A stretch of DNA of 64,000 nt from UBA4479 sp963974935. Its GTDB lineage: Bacteria > Pseudomonadota > Alphaproteobacteria > Rhodospirillales > Casp-alpha2. Position numbers and translations under genes: made by a program. Every line of letters starts with the position of its first letter. The stretch's first letter is position 1. The stretch is from NCBI GenBank assembly GCA_963974935.1, contig CAXBEV010000015.1, forward strand, positions 29,337-93,336, written 5' to 3'. Positions 8,645-18,221 of this stretch are shown here, one piece after another. The notes under the pieces were generated by a model. The model was not told the DNA's origin, searched no databases, and saw only the letters and a program-made list of their open reading frames with translations.

Positions 8645-9741
8645 GAAATGATCCCAGTATTCGTTTTAACGGGCAATAAACCGTCTTGTGCCGCGTTCGT
8701 GCGTTGCAGGGGTGGACCGAATGCCGTGTGACCATCGGCTGCCATCAATTCCGCCAATATACCTTCACGGATACCCCTGTCTGCAATACCCAGCTTACCC
8801 GCCGGCCAGCGCGCGCACACTGCACGCAATACGGCAATCCCCATCAGCATCAAATCACCCCGCCCCACGCCCAAGCACGGATGACGCTCACGCTCGGCAC
8901 ACGACATACCGGCAAGCCTGGCACTGATCTGGCGAATGCTATCGAAACGGATTTCCAAACCATCCACCCGGGCTCGATTGTAGCGCGGCAACTGCAGATA
9001 CATCGCACCCAACGTCGTCACCGTGCCGGATGTGCCGATCATCCGCACGTCGCCCCGCGCAATCGCGTCTGAAATCCCGTGCGCTTGGTCGAAGGGCGCC
9101 AACGTCGCATCAATACGCGCCAGCAAAGCATCGAAAATATCATCGGGCAGCGCTTCGGCGCCAAATTCGTCACGCAACGAAACCACACCAAACGGCAAAG
9201 ACGTGGTTGCCAAAATGCGCCCGGCTTGACCACGCGGCGTCGCCAACCACATGATCTCGGTCGAGCCCCCACCGATATCGAACACCAGCGCGTGCTCGTA
9301 GCCTGAGCACAACATCTCGCCACACCCGGCCGCCGTCAGCGCGGCTTCTTCCCCCGCATCAATAATTTCCATATCAAAGCCAGTACGCGCGCGGACTTTT
9401 TCAATAAACGCTTCCGAGTCCTCGGCGCGACGACAGGCTTCGGTCGCGACGGCACGAAAGCCTGCGATCTCGCGGCGGCCGAGCCTCTGCGCACAAAGAT
9501 CGAGCGCATCCAACGTGCGATCAACGGCGGCTGGCAAAAGCCGCCCGGTCTCAGCAACCCGCTCGCCTAAGCGCACAACTTTGGAAAATCCATCGACGAC
9601 GTGAAAGCCGCCTTCCGACGGCACAGCAACCAGCATCCGGCAGCTATTGGTGCCAAGATCAATCGCCACGTACGCCGACCCCGAATGCCGAACGACAGTA
9701 GGTTTAGCGCTGTTAGATGTGTCGCCAAATCGGCCCGTCAC
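8641..9741 (-). CDS. Ppx/GppA family phosphatase
   Basis: 366 residues of the ASKHA-fold exopolyphosphatase/guanosine-pentaphosphatase family. Motifs: phosphate-1 YVAIDLGTNSCRMLVA near residue 25, phosphate-2 LVFDIGGGSTEIMWLA, and MIGTSGTVTTLG. The length fits the short form lacking the C-terminal HD domain of E. coli GppA, so it cannot be told whether pppGpp or polyphosphate is preferred. It is translationally coupled to rlmE. A PiT phosphate transporter lies upstream on the same strand, a possible but unproven phosphate-metabolism link. Confidence 0.88.
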   Translation of the reverse strand: MTGRFGDTSNSAKPTVVRHSGSAYVAIDLGTNSCRMLVAVPSEGGFHVVDGFSKVVRLGERVAETGRLLPAAVDRTLDALDLCAQRLGRREIAGFRAVATEACRRAEDSEAFIEKVRARTGFDMEIIDAGEEAALTAAGCGEMLCSGYEHALVFDIGGGSTEIMWLATPRGQAGRILATTSLPFGVVSLRDEFGAEALPDDIFDALLARIDATLAPFDQAHGISDAIARGDVRMIGTSGTVTTLGAMYLQLPRYNRARVDGLEIRFDSIRQISARLAGMSCAERERHPCLGVGRGDLMLMGIAVLRAVCARWPAGKLGIADRGIREGILAELMAADGHTAFGPPLQRTNAAQDGLLPVKTNTGIIS

Positions 9742-10178
9742 CGACCCTCCCTAGGCTTCGCCTGCGCTTGAGGCCTATTTTAGGCCACTGTTTATTTCCG
9801 CATAGTGTACGTAGGCCGTCCGCGCATTGAAAGCCCACAGCACGATGACACTGCGCATTGCGGAAGCTCGTGTTTGGCCCCAACCAGCGGACTCAATGAC
9901 ATCATTCGGGAATTGCACGGCGTATTCGGCGCGTTCACGGCGAATGTTGGCGAGTGCTGCATCCAAGTTATCGAGCGTCAGTCTGCGCCCGAAGTCCGCC
10001 GGACCAGACGGTCGCCATGCTTAAGGAGTCGCCGGCGTCGGTAGCGGCAAAGACGGGGCTCGCATACAAGGCCAAATTATCCGCAATGGCGACTTTTTTT
10101 GAACAGGCCGACGCCGATCATGGTCAGGCCGACGGCCATATTCAACGGCGTCAAGCGGCGCTGAAAAGCCGTGCCGGC
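9742..10178. other. 437-bp gap between phosphate transporter and gppA
   Basis: No convincing gene. On the minus strand a 63-codon frame (9775-9966) has reasonable codon use but no ribosome site and no recognisable motif. A 25-codon frame (10077-10154, TTG start) would encode one hydrophobic segment, NMAVGLTMIGVGLF, again without a ribosome site. Either could be a decayed remnant. A poly-A run on the minus strand near 10087 is not preceded by a stem. The gppA promoter must lie here but was not pinpointed. Confidence 0.4.
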
Positions 10179-11705
10179 TTAGTGGCGCACGAATTGAATG
10201 CCGAAGTACAGCGCCGCCGACAACAGTGCCGACGCCGGCACCGTGACCACCCACGCCGCCGCAATCGACAGCACGTATTGTCTGCGCACCAATTTCCGCT
10301 TGCGGTGCTTGCGCCATGACTTGAACAGCTTGCCTTCGTCAATCACCGCAGCGGCACCGTCGTCGGCAGTCACACGCTCGGGAATACCGCCACCCCGGTT
10401 GGTAATCGCTTCACGAACAAAGCCGACCCCGAATACGGCGCCAACCGCAATGTGTGTCGAGCTGACCGGTAAGCCCATGCCGGATGCAAAGATCACCGTG
10501 ATCGCTGCGGACAACGCCACGCAAAATGCGCGTATGTGATCGAGCTTGGTGATCTTTTCGCCGACCAAGCGAATGATCTTCGGCCCAAACAAAATGAGCC
10601 CGACCGAAATGCCGAGCGCACCGATCACCAGCACCCAAAACGGCAACGACGTCTTGGTCGAGACCATACCGTCGTTGACCGCGTTAACGATCGCAGCCAG
10701 CGGACCAACAGCGTTAGCGACATCATTGGAGCCGTGTGCAAACGATAATAATGCTGCCGAGCAGATCAACGGCACCGTAAATAGTTTGCTGACGGATTTA
10801 CGTTTGTTCTCCATTGTCTTCGACGCGCGCTCAACGCGGCCACGCACCCAAAAATACGTCAAAAATGCAATCGATACCGAGACCGCGGCGATCAATGCCA
10901 TATCCGGCTTCCAGATACGCTTCAGGCCTTTCACCATCAAATACGCCGAAAACGCGGTCGCCATGATCGCGACCAAAATCGGCACCCAGCGCTTCGCGGC
11001 GCTGATTTTGTCGGCTTTGAACAGCACGGTGACTTTGATGAACGTCAAGAACATGGCCGCAACCAAGCCACCCAGCACCGGCGAAATCACCCAGCTTGCG
11101 GCAATCGCACCCATCACCGGCCAATCGACAGCGCCGAATCCTGCCGCTGCGATGCCCGCCCCCATAACGCCGCCGACAATACTGTGCGTGGTCGACACCG
11201 GGGCACCGATCCAGGTCGCTAAGTTGACCCAAAGTGCTGCCGACATCAGAGCTGCCATCATCGCCCATATAAATGTGTCCGCGTCGGCAATAGACTCCGG
11301 CGAAACGATCCCTTTCGAAATCGTGCTCACCACCTCACCACCGGCGACAATTGCGCCCAACGCTTCGAAGATCCCGGCGATCAATAGTGCGCCGACCATG
11401 GTCAGCGCTTTCGAGCCGACCGCGGGGCCGACGTTGTTGGCGACATCGTTGGCGCCGATGTTCATCGCCATGTAGCCGCCGATGACCGCCGCCGCAATCA
11501 AGATCAAGCTGCCGTCGCCGTCGCTTTTCAGATACGCGAACAGCCATACGCCCAGCAAAAACAACAAGCCGAAGCCGAGGTTATAGATATTGCGCCCGGC
11601 TTCATGGGTGGCCCGCTGGAGCTGACCGATCCGCTTCAGGTCTTTATCGACGGGTTGAGATTTGAAGAGCGCCTTTGAGGCGGTGTCTTTATCGAATTCG
11701 TCCAT
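10179..11705 (-). CDS. PiT family inorganic phosphate transporter
   Basis: 508 residues of the PiT/PHO4 family, which imports metal-phosphate complexes by H+ or Na+ symport across the inner membrane. The two inverted signature repeats are present: GANDVANNVGPAVGSKA in the first half and GSNDVANAVGPLAAI in the second, with about 10-12 hydrophobic segments and a charged cytoplasmic linker near residues 290-310. A hydrophilic N-terminus of about 45 residues precedes the first membrane span. It is transcribed alone; a divergent Nudix gene starts 178 bp away. Confidence 0.92.
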   Translation of the reverse strand: MDEFDKDTASKALFKSQPVDKDLKRIGQLQRATHEAGRNIYNLGFGLLFLLGVWLFAYLKSDGDGSLILIAAAVIGGYMAMNIGANDVANNVGPAVGSKALTMVGALLIAGIFEALGAIVAGGEVVSTISKGIVSPESIADADTFIWAMMAALMSAALWVNLATWIGAPVSTTHSIVGGVMGAGIAAAGFGAVDWPVMGAIAASWVISPVLGGLVAAMFLTFIKVTVLFKADKISAAKRWVPILVAIMATAFSAYLMVKGLKRIWKPDMALIAAVSVSIAFLTYFWVRGRVERASKTMENKRKSVSKLFTVPLICSAALLSFAHGSNDVANAVGPLAAIVNAVNDGMVSTKTSLPFWVLVIGALGISVGLILFGPKIIRLVGEKITKLDHIRAFCVALSAAITVIFASGMGLPVSSTHIAVGAVFGVGFVREAITNRGGGIPERVTADDGAAAVIDEGKLFKSWRKHRKRKLVRRQYVLSIAAAWVVTVPASALLSAALYFGIQFVRH

Positions 11706-11883
11706 GCGCCGGTTTGCAGCCTTTAATCATAAAATGCACGATGCCGGGCCATTTTGCGGCGTATCCGTTGATCGCTTTGAAGTGACATAAAAATGTCATA
11801 CAATTAACACAATAAAAAGGACCTTCCGGCTTTAATGGGGATGCGGAAAAGGTCACAAAATCCTGGGAAAAGCGATTATCGGC

Positions 11884-12321
11884 ATGGGAAATGTTATTAA
11901 AATTGCACAGTCGGCGGTGCTTGCGTACCGCATCGGCGAAGACGCGCCGATGGTCTTGCTGATCACGTCGCGCCGTTCGCGCCGCTGGGTATTGCCGAAG
12001 GGTCATATCGAAGCAGGTCAGACCAGTCGCGACGCGGCCAGGGCCGAAGCTTTTGAAGAAGCCGGCGTCGGCGGTCGTATCGCGGAAACCAAAATCGGCA
12101 CGTATTCCTATACAAAGACCGATGTCGCCGGCAATCCCGCTTACAAGGTGAAGGTCTACCCGATGGAAGTCGCAAGCCTTGCCGACAGTTGGCCGGAACA
12201 AGATGAACGTCGCCGCGCATGGATGGACTTTCCGTCCGCCGCAGACGCGGTCGTTGAACCTGAGTTAAAAAGCCTGCTCAACGATTTCGGCGAAATGTTA
12301 GCGACACTCCGAATCGGCTAG
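11884..12321 (+). CDS. Nudix hydrolase
   Basis: 145 residues. The Nudix helix runs from GHIEAGQ to AEAFEEAGV, preceded by WVLPKG. Relative to the consensus GX5EX7REUXEEXGU, the first Glu is Gln and the Arg is Ala, while the metal-binding EEXG core is intact; the Arg change is common in the WVLPKG-type Nudix proteins related to diphosphoinositol/dinucleotide polyphosphate hydrolases. The substrate is unknown. The 3' end shares CTAG with the convergent cueR stop. Related Nudix genes often sit beside rnr and rpmG in this class; here it is elsewhere. Confidence 0.85.
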   Translation: MGNVIKIAQSAVLAYRIGEDAPMVLLITSRRSRRWVLPKGHIEAGQTSRDAARAEAFEEAGVGGRIAETKIGTYSYTKTDVAGNPAYKVKVYPMEVASLADSWPEQDERRRAWMDFPSAADAVVEPELKSLLNDFGEMLATLRIG

Positions 12322-12725
12322 GCTTTAACTTTTTTCGCTTGCGCCCCCGCCAAATCCGTCAAGATCGGACAGTCAGGACGGGAATCCCCGTGACACGAGT
12401 CGACCAAATCAGCGAGCGTCGCCCGCAATGCGTGCAGCTCGTTCAAACGCATATCAATTTCGGCCAAGTGCTGTCCCGCCAAGGCGCGCACATCCTTGCT
12501 GGCGCGGCGTTTGTCTTCATAAAGCGACAACAACTGGCGACAGTCATCAATCGAAAAACCCAATTGTCTGGCACGTTTTAAGAACGCCAACTTTTGCACC
12601 GCGCGGTCGTCATAGTCCCGATAACCGTTGGCGCGGCGGCCCGGCGTCACCAAGCCGATCTCGTCGTAATAACGAATGGTTTTTGCCGGCAACCCGCTGG
12701 CTGCGGCTGCGCTTTGCACGTTCAT
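12318..12725 (-). CDS. cueR: Cu(I)-responsive MerR-family regulator
   Basis: 135 residues. An N-terminal MerR winged helix (TIRYYDEIGLVTPGRRANGYRDYD), a long dimerisation helix, and a C-terminal metal loop CHGDSRPDCPI whose two cysteines are spaced as in CueR copper sensors (the second loop cysteine followed by Pro-Ile). It activates copper-export promoters by untwisting a long spacer. Its ATG overlaps the copA stop (12722-12725), so it is co-transcribed with copA, giving autoregulation through the promoter at 15202-15232. Confidence 0.92.
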   Translation of the reverse strand: MNVQSAAAASGLPAKTIRYYDEIGLVTPGRRANGYRDYDDRAVQKLAFLKRARQLGFSIDDCRQLLSLYEDKRRASKDVRALAGQHLAEIDMRLNELHALRATLADLVDSCHGDSRPDCPILTDLAGAQAKKVKA

Positions 12726-15175
12726 GCGTTCATCCCCTTCGGCTTCCAGCCACGTAACAACAACGAGTTCGTGACCACGGTAATCGAGCTCAACGCCATC
12801 GCCAAGCCCGCAACCTCGGGACTGAGATAACCAAGCGCCGCCAACGGCAAGCCAACCACATTAAAGATAAATGCCCAAAACAAGTTCCAGCGGATGCGAT
12901 TCCAGGTTACGCGCGCCGCATCAATGGCGCCTGCGACCAAACGCGGGTCCGGGCGCATCAAGGTGATTCCCGCACTTTCCATCGCAACATCGGTGCCCGA
13001 TCCCATGGCGATGCCGACGTCCGCCGCCGCCAAGGCCGGCGCATCGTTGATCCCGTCACCGACCATGGCGACGATCCGGCCTGCACCTTGAAGTTCGTGG
13101 ATTGCGTCAACTTTTGAATCCGGCGTCAACCCGGCACGCACATCGGCGAGTCCGGCCTCAGAGGCAATGGCCTTTGCCGCATCGGCGCCATCGCCGCTCA
13201 GCATCACCGTTTGAATACCGCGCTGGGCCAACATCCGCATCGCCAACGGCGTCTCGGAGCGGACCGTATCGGCCAAGCCGATCACGCCGGACACTACATT
13301 GCCGATGGCAACCAACACCGCCGTGCGCCCGAGCTTTTCAATCCGTGCCAAATCACCCTCGATCTTTGCGTCGATATTAATGTCGACGGCTTTCATCATG
13401 CCGCGGTTGCCGATCAGCACACGCGCACCATCGACCCGCCCTTCGACACCGCTGCCGACATGCGCGAGCACGTCTTCGGCCTTGAGCCCGAGCACGTCAC
13501 GCGCCTCTGCCGCCGCGAGCACTGCACGTGCCAGCGGGTGTTCGGACCCTGTCTGCACCGCCGCCGCAATCCGCAACATATCGTCTTCGGATCTGCCATA
13601 GGCGACGATATCCGTCAGTGCCGGCGCGCCCTTGGTCAACGTACCCGTTTTGTCGAACGCGACAACGTCGAGCGCATGGGCACGTTCCAGCACGCCGATG
13701 TCTTTGATCAAAATACCGGCCTTCGCCGCAGCTCCGGTACCCGCGACAATCGCCGTCGGCGTGGCGAGGCCGAGTGCGCACGGGCACGCGATAACCAGCA
13801 CCGACACCGCATTGATGATCGCCGTCTCGGCGCCTGCCCCCGCGACCAACCAGCTGATCAACGACACGGCAGCAATGGCAATCACGCTCGGCACAAAGAT
13901 CGCACTGACTTTGTCGACTAAGCGCTGCACCGGGGCTTTACCGGTTTGCGCGCTTTCGACCAAACGCACGATCCGGGCCAGCGTCGTATCTTCACCGATT
14001 CGGGTCGCGCTGAGGTGCACTTCGTTCGACCCGTTGATGGCGCCTGCGCGCAGCATGTCACCCGACGTCTTCGCTATCGGCACACTCTCACCGGTCAACA
14101 AAGACTCGTCCACTTCAGCCCGACCCGACGTCAACGTGCCGTCGACCGGGATCCGCGCGCCGGGCATCACGACCACCGTGTCGCCGATCAGCACCTGTTC
14201 AATGGCGACTTCAACGACGTTGCCGTCACGTTGCACGCGGGCACGCTCAGGTCGCAGGTCCATCAGTTTTCGGATCGCCGCCGTGGTGCCGCGCTTGGCG
14301 CGACTTTCTAACAGCTTGCCGGCGAGGACCAACGTGATGACCACGGCCGACGCCTCAAAATACAAATGCCCCACTGCATTGATGCCTTGGTTCAACATCA
14401 TCCAGACCGACAGCGCATACGCCGCCGACGTACCCAGCGCCACCAACTGATCCATGTTCCCGGATCGCGCCTTCACCGCCCGCCACGCCCCCACATAAAA
14501 CCGTGCGCCCGCGATAAATTGTACCGGCGTTGCCAACGCCATCTGCGCCCACGCCGGCACGTGATAGGCGACGCCGAAGGCAGGCAGCACCATCATCGCC
14601 ACAAGCGGCGCCGTGACGATGATCGCGCCTGCCAATATCAACGCATCCAGCCTGAGCGCACGGGCGGCGACGTCCGCCTGAGCCGCCGCATGCTGGCGTC
14701 TAGCTTCGGCATCGGAAAAGCGGGGCTGCGCGCCATACCCTGCCACTTTGACGGCGTCGACCAACGCAGCTGTCGCAACGTCATGGCCAAGCCATGTCAC
14801 CCGCGCCCGCTCCAACGCCAAGTTGACCTCGGCATCTGCGACACCCGGCACGTTCTCGAGCGCGCGTTCCACACTGGCCGCGCAACCGCTGCACGTCATG
14901 CCGGTAATATCAAGATCAACCCACGACGTCTCGGGTGTGTAGCCGGCATCTTTGACCGCTTGCACCAGCGCTGCCGCCGAAACACCGCCCGGCGACACCT
15001 GCGCCCGCTCGGTCGCGAAATCGACACTGGCAGTGCCAATACCGTCCAGACCGTTAAGCGCTTTTTCCGCACTCGACGCACAGCCCGCACAACTCATGCC
15101 GTTAATGGCAAAAGTGATTGGCCCGTCGGTCATATTGTTGACGTCCGCTTGAGCGGTCACAATCGACGCGTTCAT
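12722..15175 (-). CDS. copA: Copper-exporting P1B-type ATPase
   Basis: 817 residues. It pumps Cu(I) from cytoplasm to periplasm. Two N-terminal HMA domains carry the copper sites MSCAGC (C29, C32) and MTCSGC (C95, C98). Eight membrane segments follow, with the transport motif ACPCALG near residue 466, the phosphorylation site FDKTGTLTKG near 507, SEHPLARA in the nucleotide domain, and GDGINDAPALA in the hinge. GGAG lies 7 bp ahead of the chosen ATG; an overlapping ATG 4 bp upstream is out of frame. It is followed by cueR and divergent from an efflux operon. Confidence 0.96.
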   Translation of the reverse strand: MNASIVTAQADVNNMTDGPITFAINGMSCAGCASSAEKALNGLDGIGTASVDFATERAQVSPGGVSAAALVQAVKDAGYTPETSWVDLDITGMTCSGCAASVERALENVPGVADAEVNLALERARVTWLGHDVATAALVDAVKVAGYGAQPRFSDAEARRQHAAAQADVAARALRLDALILAGAIIVTAPLVAMMVLPAFGVAYHVPAWAQMALATPVQFIAGARFYVGAWRAVKARSGNMDQLVALGTSAAYALSVWMMLNQGINAVGHLYFEASAVVITLVLAGKLLESRAKRGTTAAIRKLMDLRPERARVQRDGNVVEVAIEQVLIGDTVVVMPGARIPVDGTLTSGRAEVDESLLTGESVPIAKTSGDMLRAGAINGSNEVHLSATRIGEDTTLARIVRLVESAQTGKAPVQRLVDKVSAIFVPSVIAIAAVSLISWLVAGAGAETAIINAVSVLVIACPCALGLATPTAIVAGTGAAAKAGILIKDIGVLERAHALDVVAFDKTGTLTKGAPALTDIVAYGRSEDDMLRIAAAVQTGSEHPLARAVLAAAEARDVLGLKAEDVLAHVGSGVEGRVDGARVLIGNRGMMKAVDINIDAKIEGDLARIEKLGRTAVLVAIGNVVSGVIGLADTVRSETPLAMRMLAQRGIQTVMLSGDGADAAKAIASEAGLADVRAGLTPDSKVDAIHELQGAGRIVAMVGDGINDAPALAAADVGIAMGSGTDVAMESAGITLMRPDPRLVAGAIDAARVTWNRIRWNLFWAFIFNVVGLPLAALGYLSPEVAGLAMALSSITVVTNSLLLRGWKPKGMNA

Positions 15176-15201
15176 TCATTGGCTCCTTGATGATTGTTAC
15201 A

Positions 15202-15232
15202 ATCATAAAGAGCCCAGTTACGAAAAGGTCAA
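15202..15232 (-). promoter_or_regulatory. CueR-type copA promoter with 19-bp spacer
   Basis: On the minus strand a perfect-looking -35 (TTGACC, 15227-15232) and -10 (TATGAT, 15202-15207) are separated by 19 bp, the overlong spacing characteristic of promoters activated by MerR-family regulators. The dyad inside the spacer is weak. The -10 runs into an exact palindrome (TGATTGT-T-ACAATCA, 15191-15205) of unknown meaning. Since cueR is the second gene of the operon, autoregulation is expected. Confidence 0.75.
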
Positions 15233-15368
15233 CGGGTTTCGTAAGCACCCGAAAACACTCACGGAATCAGCCTTTGCGTTCGCAAGGTCTTTCCAACGAG
15301 ACAATTTATGTGCATGCTTGAAAGGTCTTTAGGCCGACGCAGCAGGCCAGACATTTGGGGCAGGAAAC

Positions 15369-16532
15369 ATGCCGGACGACAGTAAACCTGGGGGGCAAAG
15401 CCCTCTCGACAGCACGACGACGGATACCGTACCGCCATCGGCGCCCGTCAAAGCGCGCCGTATTCGCCCGCTATATATCCTGGCCGCCGCAATCACGGTC
15501 GCCGTCTTTTATGTCGCCTGGACGGAAATTCACAACCGACTCAATTTCATTCACGAAGAAGACGCCCGCATCCATGCCGATTTGGTCACGGTGTCATCAC
15601 GTGTCGCCGGCTGGATCACCGAAATGCCGATTGCCGAAGGTGACCAGTTGAGCCAAGGCGCGGTCATGGTGCAGGTTGATGATCGGGAATCAAATATTCA
15701 ACTGAACGAATTACAGGCGCAACTTGCCGCGTCCGGAGCGCAGCGCAGCCGCCTTGCTGCTGAACGCATTTTGGTGAACAGCCAAATCGAAAGCCGCATG
15801 CAGTCGGAAGTATCGCAGGTTGCCGCCGCCGATGTCGCAGTGTCGTCGTTGCGCCCACAGTTGCAACTGGCAAAGCGCGAGCTTAACCGCACGCAGCGCT
15901 TGTTCGAAGACAAAGTCGCCTCGCGGCGCCAACTTGATCAGGCAGAAAACCAACTGCAGCAGATCGACCGGGAATACCGCATCGCCGTGGCCGGATTGGA
16001 AGCGGCAAAATCGGGCTTAGCCGAAGCCGAAGCCGACCGTGCGCGCTTAGGCGTGTTGGCGGGTGATCTTTCCGTTTTGGAAAGTCGCGAGCAGGAAATC
16101 AAAGCCCGCATCGAACGCCAGCGTCTGGACATCCAAGACCGTACCGTAAAAAGCCCGACCGCCGGCGTCGTCGACCGCATCTTCGTCGACATCGGCGAAT
16201 ACGTGACCCCTGGCCAGCGCTTGGCGCTGGTGCACAACCAAGACTTAGTGTGGGTCGAAGCGAACATCAAAGAAACAGATGTCCGCAAGCTGAAACAAGG
16301 CCAGATCGTCAACATTCACGTCGACGCGTACCCCGACGACATCTTCAACGGCACCGTTAAAACCATCGGCTCTGCGGCGACCAACCAATTCGCACTGTTG
16401 CCGACACCGAACCCCAGCGGCAACTTCACCAAAATCACGCAACGCCTGCCGGTTCGCATCGCGTTTGATAAACCCGATCCTCGTCTCCGGCCCGGCATGA
16501 TGGTCGAGATTGAGATCGCGATCGAGGAATAG
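15369..16532 (+). CDS. HlyD/EmrA-type membrane fusion protein
   Basis: 387 residues. It has a short cytoplasmic N-terminus, one membrane anchor (about 37-56), a lipoyl half-motif with DARIHADLVTVSSRVAGWI, a long coiled-coil hairpin (about 100-215), the second lipoyl half VKSPTAGVVDRIFVDIGEYV, and a beta-barrel domain. It is the periplasmic adaptor of a tripartite efflux pump. AGGAAAC precedes the ATG. The MFS pump gene starts 6 bp after its stop, so they form an operon. No TolC-type gene is nearby. Confidence 0.9.
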   Translation: MPDDSKPGGQSPLDSTTTDTVPPSAPVKARRIRPLYILAAAITVAVFYVAWTEIHNRLNFIHEEDARIHADLVTVSSRVAGWITEMPIAEGDQLSQGAVMVQVDDRESNIQLNELQAQLAASGAQRSRLAAERILVNSQIESRMQSEVSQVAAADVAVSSLRPQLQLAKRELNRTQRLFEDKVASRRQLDQAENQLQQIDREYRIAVAGLEAAKSGLAEAEADRARLGVLAGDLSVLESREQEIKARIERQRLDIQDRTVKSPTAGVVDRIFVDIGEYVTPGQRLALVHNQDLVWVEANIKETDVRKLKQGQIVNIHVDAYPDDIFNGTVKTIGSAATNQFALLPTPNPSGNFTKITQRLPVRIAFDKPDPRLRPGMMVEIEIAIEE

Positions 16533-16538
16533 CGCACC

Positions 16539-18110
16539 TTGGCGACTGCCCCTGCGCCCAACGAAAACCCAGAAATCCAGGCGATGATTGAACGTTTCGG
16601 GCCATCGTACCGATGGTTCGTAACGGCGGCCGGGCTGACCGGTGCGATTGCAATGATCCTGTCTGCGACGCTGGTCAACGTGGCCGTGCCGTCGATCATG
16701 GGGGCGTATGGCATAGGCCAAGACGTGGCACAGTGGGCGGCGACCGCATTTCTCGCGACCATGGTTGCGAGCCAACTTTTAAACAGCTGGGTGGTGCGTA
16801 CATTGGGCCAGCGCTTGGCCTATTCGATGACACTGTTGATCTTTATCGCCGGTGCTTTCGTCTGCACCTTTGCGCCGAACATCGACACACTGATCATCGG
16901 GCGCATCATGCAGGGCTTTTCGGCGGGCATCATTCAGCCGCTGGTGTTGGCGACCATGGTCACCGTATTTCCGCGCGAACGGCGCGGCTTTGCAGTCGGC
17001 ATGTACGGTTTGGGCGTCACCTTGGCGCCCAGCTTCGGACCGCTGGTCGGCGGTGTCACCATCGATCTATTGACCTGGCGGCATGCGTTCTTGATGCCGC
17101 TACCGTTGGTGTTCATCGCATTTATCGCCGGGCTGTTCTTCATGCCCTCAAAGAAATTCGAAAAGCGGCTGCCGCCATTTGACTGGACCGGCTTTATCTT
17201 GGTCTGCGTGGCGCTTGTCTGTTTGATGCGCGCCATCGGCAACGGCCATCGATGGGGTTGGATGTCGGATGAGACTCTACTGACCGCGCTTGCAGGCTTC
17301 ATTAGTTTGGCATTGTTCTTATGGTCGCAGAAGCGCTCCAAATCACCGCTGCTCGACCCGACATTATTTTTAGACCCAAAGTTTGCGTCGGCCATGGCCA
17401 TCGCGTTTGCGTTCGGTGCCGGCAACTTCGCCACCAACTATGCAATCCCGGTGTTCGTGCAGACGATCCAGCACTATTCGCCGACGCAATCGGGTCTAGT
17501 GTTGGTGCCGGCAGGGCTGTTCTTGGTCTCGTTGATTCCCCTGTCGGGTCGGCTTGCCGATACTGTGCCGCCACATATCCCCATCATGATGGGCTGTATG
17601 GTGTTCGCATTTGCGACATATCTCATGTCGTTTTCCGATGTGAACACCGCGTTCTGGACCATGGCGATGATGACGGTGTTGAGCCGTGCTGCCATCGGCT
17701 TGGTGATGCCGAATTTGGGCGGCGCCGCGATGCGCTCGATCTCCACCGAAAAGCTCAACGCGGCGGCGGGCGCCTATAACTTTGTTCGCCAGTCCGGCGG
17801 CGCGTTCGGCGTCAACATCACCGCTGCCCTGATCGAATTCCGTAGTGCCAATCACGCAGATTGGCTGACCGCGACGCAGACATCCAACAACGACCTAACC
17901 CGCGACACCCTAGACAAAGTGCGTCAGCTTTTAACCGAAGGCGGCCTGACCGAGTTTGAACGCGATTGGGCCGCCATGGATTTTCTGAGCCGTTCAATTT
18001 ATGCGCAGGCCCGCACGTTTGGATTCCAAGATACGTTTTTGATCATCTCGGTCGCATTCTTCATCGCGTTGATCCCGGCCATGGTGCTGGCCCGTTCGGG
18101 CCGGAAATAG
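16539..18110 (+). CDS. EmrB/QacA-type (DHA2) MFS drug transporter
   Basis: 523 residues with about 14 hydrophobic segments, as expected for the DHA2 family of proton-driven multidrug exporters. Motif C-like glycine/proline-rich GVTLAPSFGPLVGG and the typical first-helix ATLVNVAVPSIMG are visible. The apparent start is TTG at 16539, 6 bp after the adaptor stop; an ATG at 16584 (MIERFGPS) is an alternative that would remove 15 residues before the first membrane span. It exports substrates, unknown here, together with the adjacent EmrA-like protein. Confidence 0.9.
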   Translation: MATAPAPNENPEIQAMIERFGPSYRWFVTAAGLTGAIAMILSATLVNVAVPSIMGAYGIGQDVAQWAATAFLATMVASQLLNSWVVRTLGQRLAYSMTLLIFIAGAFVCTFAPNIDTLIIGRIMQGFSAGIIQPLVLATMVTVFPRERRGFAVGMYGLGVTLAPSFGPLVGGVTIDLLTWRHAFLMPLPLVFIAFIAGLFFMPSKKFEKRLPPFDWTGFILVCVALVCLMRAIGNGHRWGWMSDETLLTALAGFISLALFLWSQKRSKSPLLDPTLFLDPKFASAMAIAFAFGAGNFATNYAIPVFVQTIQHYSPTQSGLVLVPAGLFLVSLIPLSGRLADTVPPHIPIMMGCMVFAFATYLMSFSDVNTAFWTMAMMTVLSRAAIGLVMPNLGGAAMRSISTEKLNAAAGAYNFVRQSGGAFGVNITAALIEFRSANHADWLTATQTSNNDLTRDTLDKVRQLLTEGGLTEFERDWAAMDFLSRSIYAQARTFGFQDTFLIISVAFFIALIPAMVLARSGRK

Positions 18111-18221
18111 GTGCGAATCAGGCCGGGAAAAAAGGCGCTAGATTTTTTCTACTTTTTCTGGCGCCTGTAAAATTCTGCGCTAAGGCTTTGCATACCTGCT
18201 CTGAGTAGATGGGAGTGGGAA

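Noticed and set aside
9775..9966. 63-codon minus-strand frame
   Set aside because: No ribosome site, no recognisable motif; recorded only as possible remnant in the 437-bp gap.
10546..11475. Plus-strand 309-codon frame over the phosphate transporter
   Set aside because: Antisense to a gene with both PiT signatures; Ala/Thr/Ile-rich shadow product.
13632..14450. Plus-strand 272-codon frame over copA
   Set aside because: Antisense to conserved P-type ATPase motifs.
18134..18165. Hairpin GGCGCTAG/CTGGCGCC as terminator of the efflux operon
   Set aside because: The T-runs are inside the loop and no T-tract follows, so it does not fit an intrinsic terminator.
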